Assembly (NCBI GenBank): GCA_947575805.1
Contig: CANPOY010000016.1
Location: forward strand, 1-57,942
DNA length: 57,942 nucleotides
Direction: 5' to 3'
Source: an uncultured Lachnospiraceae bacterium
Lineage (GTDB): Bacteria; Bacillota; Clostridia; Lachnospirales; Lachnospiraceae
Position numbers and translations under genes: made by a program. Shown in pieces: positions 27,242-35,496 of the stretch (the first letter of the stretch is position 1; each line of letters starts with the position of its first letter). The notes beneath the pieces are model-generated. The model was not told the origin of the DNA, ran no database searches, and was given only the letters and a program-made list of their open reading frames with translations.

Positions 27242-29905
27242 ATGGAGAGTAAAATGAGACAATTTACAGCGGAGGAGCTTAGAAAGACCTGGAAAAAGTT
27301 TTATATTGACCGTGGACATGTGGATGTGGGGGCGGTTTCCCTTGTCTCCGACGGATCTACGGGAGTACTTTTCAACGTGGCCGGAATGCAGCCGCTGATG
27401 CCTTATCTTCTGGGCCGGAAGCATCCCCTGGGAACCAGGCTTTGCAACGTGCAGGGCTGTATCCGCACGATCGACATTGAATCTGTGGGGGACAAGAGCC
27501 ACGGGACCTTCTTTGAGATGCTGGGAAGCTGGAGTCTTGGGGATTATTTTAAAAAGGAGCGCTGTCAGTGGAGCTATGAGCTTTTGACGGAAGTATTCGG
27601 CTTTGATGCGGATCATCTTGCCGCTACCGTATTTGCGGGGGACGAAAATGCGCCCAGAGATGAAGAAGGTGCACAGTACCGCATTGCTTCCGGATTTAAG
27701 AAGAAGAATGTCCATTTTCTTCCGGCGGAGGATAACTGGTGGGGATTGGAATACGGGCCCTGCGGTCCCGACAGCGAGATGTTTTATATTGAGGACAGGC
27801 CTGACTGCGGTCCTGACTGCGGCCCAGGATGCGACTGCGGAAAATATACCGAGCTTGGAAACGACGTGTTTATGCAGTACGAGAAGCATCAGGACGGTAC
27901 GCTCACGCCTTTAAAGCAGAAAAATGTGGATACCGGTTGGGGACTGGAAAGGATTCTGGCCTTTCTGAACGGGACGAAGGATGTATACAGGACGGATCTG
28001 TATGTTCCCATCATTGCCTACATTGAGAAGGTTTCCGGTACAAAGTACGAGCAGGATGAGAAGCTGACCAGATCCATGAGGATCCTGGCGGACCATATCC
28101 GTACCAGCGTCATGCTGATCGGCGACGAGGCAAAGCTGCTTCCCTCCAACGCAGGCGCCGGCTATGTACTGCGCCGTCTGATCCGCCGTGCGGTGAGACA
28201 TGGGAGAATTTTGAATGTAAAGACTGAGGACATTCTGAAAATTGCGGAAATGTTTATCCGTGACATCTATGGGGAGAGCTATCCTCTATTGATAAAGAAT
28301 CAGGAGTTTATACTTACCGAGCTTAAAAAGGAAAACGACCGTTTCGGGAGTACACTGGAAAACGGTATGAAGGAGTTCCGCAAGATCCTGGATGCCAGAA
28401 GGGAGGAGAAGGCACAGGCCATCGACGGGAATTCCGCATTTTATCTTTATGATACCTTTGGTTTCCCGCTGGAGCTGACGGTGGAGCTGGCGGAGGAAGA
28501 GGGACTGAAGGTAGATGAGGAAGGCTTTGCCGCTGCTATGGAGGAGCAGAAGCAGAAAGCAAGAGATAATCAGAACTTCTCCGCGAAGCTGAACGGGGAC
28601 GCAAGTCTTTTCGACGGATTGGACAGCGGGATCACCAGTGAATTTGTGGGATATAATATGCTGAAGGCGGAGGATACTATCGTCGCTCTTGCTTCCGAGA
28701 CAGAGCGCAGGTCTACTCTGGAGACGGGAGAAACCGGAACGATCCTTGTGAGGAAAACTCCTTTTTATGCCACAATGGGCGGACAGAGTGGGGACAGCGG
28801 TGTAATCCGCACTGAAAAAGGTGTTTTTGAAGTGCTGGATACCGTGAAGCTTCCCGGCGGAAGAATCGGCCATGTGGGCAAGGTAGTAAGCGGCAGGGTA
28901 AGTGTGGATGAGAAAGCGTCTCTGGAGGTAGACAGGGAAAAGCGCAATAATACCTGTAAAAACCACAGCGCCACCCATTTGCTGCAGAAGGCCCTGCGGG
29001 AGGTGCTGGGCGCCCATGTGGAGCAGTCCGGATCCTATGTGGATGGGGAAAGGCTTCGTTTTGATTTCAGCCATTCTGCAGCCATGACCCGGGAAGAGCT
29101 GGACAGGGTGGAGGCGATGGTAAATGAGAAGATCGCCGATAACATTGCGGTGACTACGGAGGTCATGAGCCTGGAAGAGGCAAAGAAGACCGGGGCTATG
29201 GCTCTGTTTGGGGAAAAGTACGGCGAGACGGTCCGGGTGGTCAGGATGGGTGACTTTTCCGTGGAATTCTGCGGCGGCACCCATGTGGCAGATACAGGAT
29301 CCATTTCCGTGTTTAAGATACTGTCCGAAAGCGGCGTGGCAGCAGGAGTAAGGCGTATCGAGGCCCTGACCGGCAGCGGCGTTATGAATTACTACAGAAA
29401 TCTGGAAAGGACTGTGGAAGAAGCAGGCAGGGTGTTGAAAACGACGCCGGCGGCGCTGGTGGAGAAATGCGGGCACGTCATGGCGGAGATGAAGAGGCTT
29501 GGATCCGAGCTGGAGTCCCTGAAGGCAAAGGCGGCGCAGGATGCCCTGGGAGACGTCATGGATCAGGTGAAAGAGGTAAAGGGAGTCAAACTCCTCGCCA
29601 CCAGCGTGAAGGGTGTGGATATGAACGGCCTGCGGGATCTGGGAGACCAGCTGAAAGGGAAGCTGGGAGAGGGCGTTGTCGTCCTTCTTTCCGATCAGGA
29701 CGGCAGGGTCAACATGGTAGCGATGGCAACGGAGGGCGCACAGGCAAAGGGCGCTCATGCGGGGAACCTGATCAAGGGTATCGCGGGCCTTGTAGGAGGA
29801 GGCGGCGGCGGGCGTCCGGGTATGGCCCAGGCCGGCGGCAAGAATCCGGGAGGAATTTCCGATGCTATTGCCGAGGCGGCAAAAGTATTGGACGGACAAC
29901 TGTAA
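27242..29905 (+). CDS. alaS: Alanyl-tRNA synthetase
   Basis: The 887-residue full-length enzyme has a class II catalytic domain (NVAGMQPLMPYLLG, SHGTFFEMLGSWSLGDYFK), a tRNA recognition domain, the editing domain with HSATHLL and CGGTHV zinc/active-site motifs (about 580 and 677), and a Gly-rich C-Ala domain ending in GGGGGGRPGMAQAGG. It also has a cysteine-rich insertion near residues 185-200 (CGPDCGPGCDCG). It charges tRNA-Ala and clears mischarged Ser/Gly. ATG 27242 is given; ATG 27254 with GGAG before it is an alternative. Confidence 0.97.
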   Translation: MESKMRQFTAEELRKTWKKFYIDRGHVDVGAVSLVSDGSTGVLFNVAGMQPLMPYLLGRKHPLGTRLCNVQGCIRTIDIESVGDKSHGTFFEMLGSWSLGDYFKKERCQWSYELLTEVFGFDADHLAATVFAGDENAPRDEEGAQYRIASGFKKKNVHFLPAEDNWWGLEYGPCGPDSEMFYIEDRPDCGPDCGPGCDCGKYTELGNDVFMQYEKHQDGTLTPLKQKNVDTGWGLERILAFLNGTKDVYRTDLYVPIIAYIEKVSGTKYEQDEKLTRSMRILADHIRTSVMLIGDEAKLLPSNAGAGYVLRRLIRRAVRHGRILNVKTEDILKIAEMFIRDIYGESYPLLIKNQEFILTELKKENDRFGSTLENGMKEFRKILDARREEKAQAIDGNSAFYLYDTFGFPLELTVELAEEEGLKVDEEGFAAAMEEQKQKARDNQNFSAKLNGDASLFDGLDSGITSEFVGYNMLKAEDTIVALASETERRSTLETGETGTILVRKTPFYATMGGQSGDSGVIRTEKGVFEVLDTVKLPGGRIGHVGKVVSGRVSVDEKASLEVDREKRNNTCKNHSATHLLQKALREVLGAHVEQSGSYVDGERLRFDFSHSAAMTREELDRVEAMVNEKIADNIAVTTEVMSLEEAKKTGAMALFGEKYGETVRVVRMGDFSVEFCGGTHVADTGSISVFKILSESGVAAGVRRIEALTGSGVMNYYRNLERTVEEAGRVLKTTPAALVEKCGHVMAEMKRLGSELESLKAKAAQDALGDVMDQVKEVKGVKLLATSVKGVDMNGLRDLGDQLKGKLGEGVVVLLSDQDGRVNMVAMATEGAQAKGAHAGNLIKGIAGLVGGGGGGRPGMAQAGGKNPGGISDAIAEAAKVLDGQL

Positions 29906-29926
29906 ACGATAATTTATAAAAAACAG

Positions 29927-29954
29927 TTGACGAATGGCACATTTGTGTTATAAT
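29927..29954 (+). promoter_or_regulatory. Sigma-A promoter for rpsU
   Basis: TTGACG (29927-29932), 16 bases, TATAAT (29949-29954), then a leader of about 85 bases before the rpsU start. Confidence 0.75.
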
Positions 29955-30041
29955 ACTAATTGTGTATGTGGCAGAGATGCTGTATTACATAATATAAGCC
30001 CAATCAGTCGAGATGCTTGTGGGACTGAAGGGAGGGTAGAG

Positions 30042-30218
30042 ATGTCAAACGTAATCGTAAAAGAAAATGAGACTTTGGACAGCGCGCTGCGTCGTTTTAA
30101 GAGAAGCTGTGCCAAAGCCGGTATTCAGCAGGAGATTCGTAAGCGCGAGCATTACGAAAAGCCCAGCGTAAGGCGTAAGAAGAAGTCTGAAGCAGCGAGA
30201 AAACGTAAATATAACTAA
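30042..30218 (+). CDS. rpsU: 30S ribosomal protein S21
   Basis: A 58-residue protein ([20 protein letters not shown], then a basic tail ending ARKRKYN) with the exact length and pattern of bacterial S21. GGGAGGG precedes the ATG at 30042. It has its own promoter and a downstream hairpin, so it is transcribed as a single gene. S21 binds the 30S platform and assists initiation. Confidence 0.97.
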   Translation: MSNVIVKENETLDSALRRFKRSCAKAGIQQEIRKREHYEKPSVRRKKKSEAARKRKYN

Positions 30219-30225
30219 AAACGTA

Positions 30226-30260
30226 AGAAAACCCTCGGTTGCATAAACTGGGGGTTTTCT
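30226..30260 (+). terminator. Terminator hairpin after rpsU
   Basis: AGAAAACCC (30226-30234) pairs with GGGTTTTCT (30252-30260). The T-rich part lies within the 3' arm; the tail after it is short. Confidence 0.65.
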
Positions 30261-30321
30261 GTTCTATCGAATGTGACAGCCTCATATCTTGGAGTATGGA
30301 ACGAAATTGGAGTGAGGCATT

Positions 30322-31482
30322 ATGTATTTGAAAAAATCTTTAACAGCGCTGCTGCTTGCAGTTGTCGTCTGGATGACGGCCATGCTGCCGGCAAGCGCCA
30401 ACGTATCTGTTTCATCCCCTTCGGTAATTCTGATAGAAAGCTCTACGGGACAGGTCATTTATGAGTTGAACTCCACCGAACGGCGCAGTCTGGCAAGCGT
30501 AACGAAAATCATGACTCTGCTCCTGACTTTTGAAGCGATAGACGAGGGAAAGGTGAAGCTGACGGACGATGTGCTGACCAGCGAGCATGCCAGTTCCATG
30601 GGGGGTTCTCAGGTATTTCTGGCACAGGGAGAGGTACAGTCTTTGGAGACCATGATTAAATGTATTGTCGTTGCCTCGGGAAACGATGCCAGCGTGGCTG
30701 TGGCGGAGCATGTGGCGGGCAGTGAGCAGGCATTTGTGGAGATGATGAATCAAAAGGCGCTGGCTCTGGGAATGGTGGATACCCATTTTGAAGATTGCTG
30801 TGGTCTGACCGATTCCAGTGAGCATTATTCCTGTGCAAGAGACATAGCAATCATGTCGAGGGAGCTGACGGTAAAGCATCCGGAGATCTTTAATTATACG
30901 AAAATCTGGATGGAGGATATTACGCATGTGACACCTCAGGGAACAAGCAATTTTACACTGAGCAGCACCAATAAGCTGCTGAAGCAGTACCAGTACACCA
31001 CGGGACTGAAGACCGGGTTTACCAGCAAGGCTAAATATTGTATCTCTGCCACGGCCAGCAAGGAAGGCATTGATTTAATAGCAGTTGTTATGGGTGCGTC
31101 GGATTCCAAGGCTCGTTCCGCAGATGTGCAGACGCTTATGACCTACGGCTTCGGCGTGTGCAAAATATACATAGACGAGAATACCGACGCTCTGACATCT
31201 CTGGCAGTGGAGGGCGGCGTGGAAGAAAGGGTGCCGCTGAAATATGAGGGAGAGTTCCGCTATCTGGATACCCAGGGAAGTAATCTGGCGGCGGTGGAAA
31301 AGGTGGTTGATCTTCCAGAATCGGTGCAGGCTCCTGCCGAAGAGGGCGGTGAAGCGGGCCGGGCCAGGTATTATCTGGAGGGTGTCGAGATCGGAAGCGT
31401 TCCGATCCTGTATGGAAAGACGGTGGAGAAGGCCAGCTTTGCCGATTATATGAAGAAGGTACTGGGGTTCTTTCTCTTATAA
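30322..31482 (+). CDS. D-alanyl-D-alanine carboxypeptidase (S11, PBP5/DacF type)
   Basis: A 386-residue exported enzyme. An N-terminal signal peptide (about 1-27, ending PASA) precedes the S11 catalytic domain with SVTK (Ser 59, Lys 62), SGN and KTG (KTGFTSKAKYC) motifs. A C-terminal PBP5-like domain and a final hydrophobic helix (YMKKVLGFFLL) suggest membrane attachment. It trims the terminal D-Ala from peptidoglycan stem peptides. The ribosome-binding site is GGAG (TTGGAGTGAGGC). DacF and DacB paralogues in spore formers act in sporulation; which one this is cannot be told. A second S11 gene lies at 33976. Confidence 0.92.
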   Translation: MYLKKSLTALLLAVVVWMTAMLPASANVSVSSPSVILIESSTGQVIYELNSTERRSLASVTKIMTLLLTFEAIDEGKVKLTDDVLTSEHASSMGGSQVFLAQGEVQSLETMIKCIVVASGNDASVAVAEHVAGSEQAFVEMMNQKALALGMVDTHFEDCCGLTDSSEHYSCARDIAIMSRELTVKHPEIFNYTKIWMEDITHVTPQGTSNFTLSSTNKLLKQYQYTTGLKTGFTSKAKYCISATASKEGIDLIAVVMGASDSKARSADVQTLMTYGFGVCKIYIDENTDALTSLAVEGGVEERVPLKYEGEFRYLDTQGSNLAAVEKVVDLPESVQAPAEEGGEAGRARYYLEGVEIGSVPILYGKTVEKASFADYMKKVLGFFLL

Positions 31483-31528
31483 GACAGACAAAGCATATAT
31501 TGCCGGTATGAGCCGATGGAGAAATACA

Positions 31529-32407
31529 ATGACAGACGTTATAGTAACTGTTTTTGGGATCTTGTTTATCCTGCTGATGTGGGTGATGCTGTATGACAGC
31601 AACCGCTTTGTGGTGCGCCGGTTGAAACTTTCGGACCGGCGCATCAGAAAGTCTGTGAGGGCGGTAGTGCTTGCAGATTTGCATAATAAGCGTTATGGAA
31701 AAGAAAACGAACATCTTTTGACGGCAATTCGCAAGCAAAAGCCGGATATTATATTGATAGCGGGTGATATTTTAACTGCGCATTCCGGAAAAAGCATGGA
31801 ACCTGCGATTCGTCTGCTTCGGGCGCTGGCGGGAGAATTTCCAATTTATTACGGCAACGGCAATCATGAATACCGTCTGAAGCTTTATCCTCAGATTTAC
31901 GGAGGGATGGCAGAGGAGTATGGACAGGCTTTGAAAGACATGAAAGTCGATCCGCTGGTGAACAGTCATGTGGACCTGGAGGAATGTGGGATTGCCGTGT
32001 ACGGCGCTGAGATTGACAAGGCATATTATAAACGTTTTAAGCAGTGCCAGATGGAAGGGGGATACCTGTGTCAGCTTTTGGGGAAACCGAATAACGACCG
32101 TTACACAATACTTCTTGCGCACAACCCGGACTATTTTCCGGAATATGCACAGTGGGGAGCTGACCTGACGGTATCGGGACATGTTCACGGGGGTGTGATT
32201 CGGATTCCGTTTCTGGGGAGGGGGTTGATTGCTCCCAGCCTGTGCCTGTTCCCCAGGTATGACGGAGGTATTTTCAGGGAAGGAAAGTCGGTCATGCTCC
32301 TAAGCAGGGGACTGGGGATGCACACGATTCCAATCCGGCTGTTCAACCCGGGGGAGCTGTGGGTGGTGGAGCTTGCGCCGGAGGAAGATTCTGCGGCAGA
32401 TCGATGA
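31529..32407 (+). CDS. Membrane-anchored metallophosphoesterase
   Basis: A 292-residue protein with one N-terminal transmembrane helix (VIVTVFGILFILLMWVMLY) and a calcineurin-like phosphoesterase domain. All metal-binding blocks are present: LADLHNK, IAGDIL, GNGNHE, and GHVHGG near the C-terminus. It resembles the YaeI/YkuE group, some of which act on lipid phosphates. The start at 31529 has GGAG seven bases upstream; an ATG at 31508 lacks a site. The gene follows the carboxypeptidase by 46 bases and probably shares its transcript. The exact substrate is unknown. Confidence 0.85.
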   Translation: MTDVIVTVFGILFILLMWVMLYDSNRFVVRRLKLSDRRIRKSVRAVVLADLHNKRYGKENEHLLTAIRKQKPDIILIAGDILTAHSGKSMEPAIRLLRALAGEFPIYYGNGNHEYRLKLYPQIYGGMAEEYGQALKDMKVDPLVNSHVDLEECGIAVYGAEIDKAYYKRFKQCQMEGGYLCQLLGKPNNDRYTILLAHNPDYFPEYAQWGADLTVSGHVHGGVIRIPFLGRGLIAPSLCLFPRYDGGIFREGKSVMLLSRGLGMHTIPIRLFNPGELWVVELAPEEDSAADR

Positions 32408-32464
32408 CCTGTCCGATCTGTTCTTTATTAGGCACCGCTTAAGCGTCGTGAACACAAGTTCCCC

Positions 32465-32494
32465 TTGCGATTCCCGGGGGAAGTCTGCTACAAT
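32465..32494 (+). promoter_or_regulatory. Possible promoter for scpAB
   Basis: TTGCGA (32465-32470), 18 bases, TACAAT (32489-32494), about 30 bases before the scpA start. Confidence 0.5.
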
Positions 32495-32525
32495 AGGACA
32501 ATGTGAGCAAATTTGTGAGGAAATT

Positions 32526-33281
32526 ATGGCGATACCTGTTAAGCTGGAAGTGTTTGAAGGTCCCCTGGATCTTTTGCTTCATTTGATAGATAAAAACAAA
32601 ATTGATATTTACGACATCCCCATTGTGGAGATCACGGCCCAATATCTGGACTATATCCGGCAGATGGAAAAAGACGATATGAATGTGATGAGTGAATTCC
32701 TGGTGATGGCAGCGACACTGATCGACATTAAATGCCGTATGCTTCTGCCGAAGGAGGTAAACGAGGAAGGGGAGGAAGAGGATCCCAGAACCGAGCTGGT
32801 GCAGAAGCTGCTGGAGTATAAAATGTACAAATTTATGTCCTTCGAGCTTCGGGACAGGCAGGTGGATGCGGAGAGAAATCTGTACCGGGCGCAGAAGCTG
32901 CCGGAGGAGGTGGCGGCCTACAGGCAGCCTGTTGACTACGAAGAACTGATTGGGGACATGACGTTAAATAAGCTCCATGAGCTGTTTAAGTTCATAGTGA
33001 GGAAGCAGGAGGACAAGATCGACCCCATCCGGAGCCGGTACGGCAACATAGAGAAGGAAGAGGTGGATATGGAGGCAAAGGCCCTTTACGTGGAGGCCTA
33101 TGCCAGGGAGCACAGGAGCTTCAGCTTTCGCAGGCTGCTGGAAAAGCAGTCCAGCAAGATGGAGCTGATCGTTACGTTTCTGATTATACTGGAGCTGATG
33201 AAAATAGGTAAAATATCCATCAGCCAGGAAAACATTTTTGACGATATTATCATTACTTCGCAGTTAGCCAATACGCAATGA
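32526..33281 (+). CDS. scpA: Segregation and condensation protein A
   Basis: A 251-residue kleisin with the diagnostic N-terminus (VKLEVFEGPLDLLLHLID, then KNKIDIYDIPI). The C-terminal winged helix includes FLIILELMKIGKISISQE. ScpA bridges the SMC dimer heads with ScpB for chromosome compaction and segregation. GAGG lies before the ATG at 32526. The same frame is open upstream, but without a start with a ribosome-binding site. ScpB follows. Confidence 0.96.
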   Translation: MAIPVKLEVFEGPLDLLLHLIDKNKIDIYDIPIVEITAQYLDYIRQMEKDDMNVMSEFLVMAATLIDIKCRMLLPKEVNEEGEEEDPRTELVQKLLEYKMYKFMSFELRDRQVDAERNLYRAQKLPEEVAAYRQPVDYEELIGDMTLNKLHELFKFIVRKQEDKIDPIRSRYGNIEKEEVDMEAKALYVEAYAREHRSFSFRRLLEKQSSKMELIVTFLIILELMKIGKISISQENIFDDIIITSQLANTQ

Positions 33282-33304
33282 GGGGAAATTTCCCTGCAGC
33301 AAGG

Positions 33305-33330
33305 GTCGTTTGCGCGACGGAATGAGAGGA
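33305..33330 (+). promoter_or_regulatory. Hairpin + GGAATGAGAGG element, copy a (scpB)
   Basis: GTCG (33305-33308) pairs with CGAC (33315-33318), directly followed by GGAATGAGAGGA (33319-33330). GAGAGG is the ribosome-binding site, 4 bases before the scpB ATG at 33334. It is one of four copies in the window. Confidence 0.6.
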
Positions 33331-33333
33331 TAT

Positions 33334-33903
33334 ATGGAACGGACCAGAGCGGAGGCGGTACTGGAGGCAGTACTGTTTACTATGGGAGATTCGGTGGAGG
33401 TGAAGAGCCTGGCTGATGTCATAGAAGAGGATGTAAAGGTTACAAAGGAAATCTTGAAGGAAATGGAACAGCGGTATGCGCAGGAGGATCGCGGGATTGC
33501 GCTTGTCTGGTTTGACGATGCCGTGCAGTTATGTACCAAGTCGGAAATGTATGAATATCTGATCAAGATTGCCAAAGCGCCCAGGAAGATGGCGTTGACG
33601 GATACCGTGCTGGAAACCCTGTCTATCATTGCCTATAAGCAGCCTATCACCAGAGCCGAGATTGAGCGGATCAGGGGGGTCAGCTGCGACCATGCCATCA
33701 ATAAGCTGCTGGAATATGATCTGGTAACGGAGCTGGGCAGGCTGAATGCTCCGGGGCGTCCCCTGCTGTTCGGAACAACGGAGCAATTCCTGCGCAGCTT
33801 CGGCGTGAAAAGTCTGGAAGAACTGCCGGAGCTGAATCCGGTGCAGGTGGAGGAATTTAAGCAGCAGGCAGAAGCGGAAGTACAAATGCAGCTGGATATT
33901 TAG
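33334..33903 (+). CDS. scpB: Segregation and condensation protein B
   Basis: A 189-residue protein with two winged-helix domains: residues about 1-85 (AEAVLEAVLFTMGDSVEVKS) and 90-165 (SIIAYKQPITRAEIERIRGV, then GRPLLFGTTEQFL). It forms the SMC-ScpAB complex. The start at 33334 is chosen because GAGAGG lies 4 bases upstream; ATG 33322 is part of a repeated non-coding element (see 33305-33330). It is 52 bases downstream of scpA. Confidence 0.95.
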   Translation: MERTRAEAVLEAVLFTMGDSVEVKSLADVIEEDVKVTKEILKEMEQRYAQEDRGIALVWFDDAVQLCTKSEMYEYLIKIAKAPRKMALTDTVLETLSIIAYKQPITRAEIERIRGVSCDHAINKLLEYDLVTELGRLNAPGRPLLFGTTEQFLRSFGVKSLEELPELNPVQVEEFKQQAEAEVQMQLDI

Positions 33904-33946
33904 AAGGCAGGCCTCATATATTATTAGAAATCCATCCGATTATTAT

Positions 33947-33971
33947 GCCGCATGTGCGGCGGAATGAGAGG
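33947..33971 (+). promoter_or_regulatory. Hairpin + GGAATGAGAGG element, copy b (carboxypeptidase)
   Basis: GCCGCA (33947-33952) pairs perfectly with TGCGGC (33955-33960), directly followed by GGAATGAGAGG (33961-33971). GAGAGG lies 4 bases before the GTG start at 33976, the same spacing as for scpB. Confidence 0.6.
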
Positions 33972-33975
33972 GAAC

Positions 33976-35328
33976 GTGCGGATAAAAATAATATGGGGCT
34001 TTTTTTGTGTTGTTTTTTTGGCGGTGCAATTAAGTGTCAGGGCAAAAGAGGCATATCCGGAGGCTGATCTTTCACCGGAGACTGATCTGTCTCTGTATGC
34101 CACGGCGGCGGCGCTCATGGACGGGGAAACGGGGAGGGTGCTTTACGGAAAGGCGGCGGAAACGCCCATGCCAATGGCAAGTACCACGAAAATACTGACC
34201 TGCATCCTGGTGCTGGAGAATGTCTCCCCGGAGGAAATCCTGGAGGTGTCCGCTTATGCGGCGGGCATGCCCAAGGTAAAGCTGAATCTGCAAAAGGGAG
34301 AGCAGTATACGGTGAATGACCTGCTGTATTCGCTGATGCTGGAATCCCATAATGATTCGGCAGTAGCGCTGGCTGAGCATGTGGGGAAGCGCCTGCTGGA
34401 AGCGCCGCTTGCGGATAAGCCTGCGGGGGAGTATACCTGGGAGGAGAGTCAGGAGGCAGTGGCTGCCTTTGCCCGGCTGATGAATGAAAAGGCAGTGGAG
34501 CTGGGATGTAAGGATAGCTGGTTTATCACGCCCAACGGACTGGATGCCACGCAGGAGTTTATCCTGCAGGACGGAACTGTCATACAGAAGGAGCATTGCA
34601 CCACGGCGGCGGAGCTGGCGAAAATTATGTCCTACTGTGTTCTGGATTCGCCGAGTAAAGAGGATTTTTTAAAGATCACCAGAACGGCAAATCACAGCTT
34701 CCAAGCTAACGGGCGCAGCTTTTACTGCTCCAATCACAATGCCTTTCTGAATATGATGGACGGGGCACTGAGCGGTAAGACAGGATTTACCAATAAGGCG
34801 GGATATTGTTATGTAGGGGCACTGGAGCGGGACGGCAGAACCTTTGTGGTGGCGCTCCTTGCCTGTGGCTGGCCTAATCATAAAACCTGGAAGTGGAGTG
34901 ACACAAAAGAGCTGATGAAGTATGGCATTGATAACTACTTTTACAGAAGCTTTGATGAGGCGGGGACTGCCTTTGACGAAACGATGCTGAAGCCGGTCAG
35001 GGTTCTGAACGGACAGACGGATATTCTGGGAGGAACGGCTTATACGGAGATTGCCGTTGCGGAAGAAGAGGGTGTCCTGCAGGAAGGCGGCCAGGATGCG
35101 GAAGGGCTGCTGATGCGGGCGGATGAAGAAATCCGGGTGGATTACAGCTGGGAGAAGACGCTGGCGGCTCCGGTAGAGAGCGGAACCCAGGTGGGAGAGA
35201 TCCGGTACATAGTAGACGGCACCGTCTATAAACGGGAGCGGATTGTCACCGTGAGCACGGTGGATGAGATTTGCTTTGTGTGGTGCCTGAGACAGGTACT
35301 GGGGCGCTTTTTGCCCTTGGGCTATTGA
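33976..35328 (+). CDS. D-alanyl-D-alanine carboxypeptidase (S11), second copy
   Basis: A 450-residue exported enzyme if it starts at GTG 33976, which has GAGAGG 4 bases upstream; ATG 33952 or 33964 are alternatives within the repeat element. The signal peptide (IKIIWGFFCVVFLAVQLSV) is followed by the S11 domain: STTK (about 69-72), SHND in place of SxN, and KTGFTNKAGYC. Inserts around residues 125-160 make it longer than the copy at 30322. A late hydrophobic segment suggests C-terminal membrane contact. Such enzymes trim D-Ala from peptidoglycan, in clostridia often during sporulation. A strong terminator follows. Confidence 0.9.
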   Translation: MRIKIIWGFFCVVFLAVQLSVRAKEAYPEADLSPETDLSLYATAAALMDGETGRVLYGKAAETPMPMASTTKILTCILVLENVSPEEILEVSAYAAGMPKVKLNLQKGEQYTVNDLLYSLMLESHNDSAVALAEHVGKRLLEAPLADKPAGEYTWEESQEAVAAFARLMNEKAVELGCKDSWFITPNGLDATQEFILQDGTVIQKEHCTTAAELAKIMSYCVLDSPSKEDFLKITRTANHSFQANGRSFYCSNHNAFLNMMDGALSGKTGFTNKAGYCYVGALERDGRTFVVALLACGWPNHKTWKWSDTKELMKYGIDNYFYRSFDEAGTAFDETMLKPVRVLNGQTDILGGTAYTEIAVAEEEGVLQEGGQDAEGLLMRADEEIRVDYSWEKTLAAPVESGTQVGEIRYIVDGTVYKRERIVTVSTVDEICFVWCLRQVLGRFLPLGY

Positions 35329-35379
35329 AGAAGGGGCAATAAATATCCTGATGTCCCTGCAAAAAATTGTAAGAAAAAT

Positions 35380-35409
35380 GCAATTCGTGCTATGCGGATT
35401 GCTTTTTTT
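35380..35409 (+). terminator. Rho-independent terminator after second carboxypeptidase
   Basis: GCAATTCG (35380-35387) pairs with CGGATTGC (35395-35402) (one G-U pair), followed by seven T (35403-35409). Confidence 0.9.
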
Positions 35410-35410
35410 G

Positions 35411-35419
35411 TGATATACT
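35411..35419 (+). promoter_or_regulatory. Possible extended -10 promoter for the Na+ pump operon
   Basis: TGATATACT matches the extended -10 (TGn-TATACT). There is no good -35 because the terminator occupies that position. Confidence 0.35.
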
Positions 35420-35496
35420 AAGATGGATAATCGGGGGAATTTGTTTCCCGGTTCGGAATGTTCTGCATTTATTTATATAAACGGAGGGCTGAAAGC

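Noticed and set aside
28286..29899. 537-residue frame on the - strand
   Set aside because: Antisense to alaS; alaS is certain.
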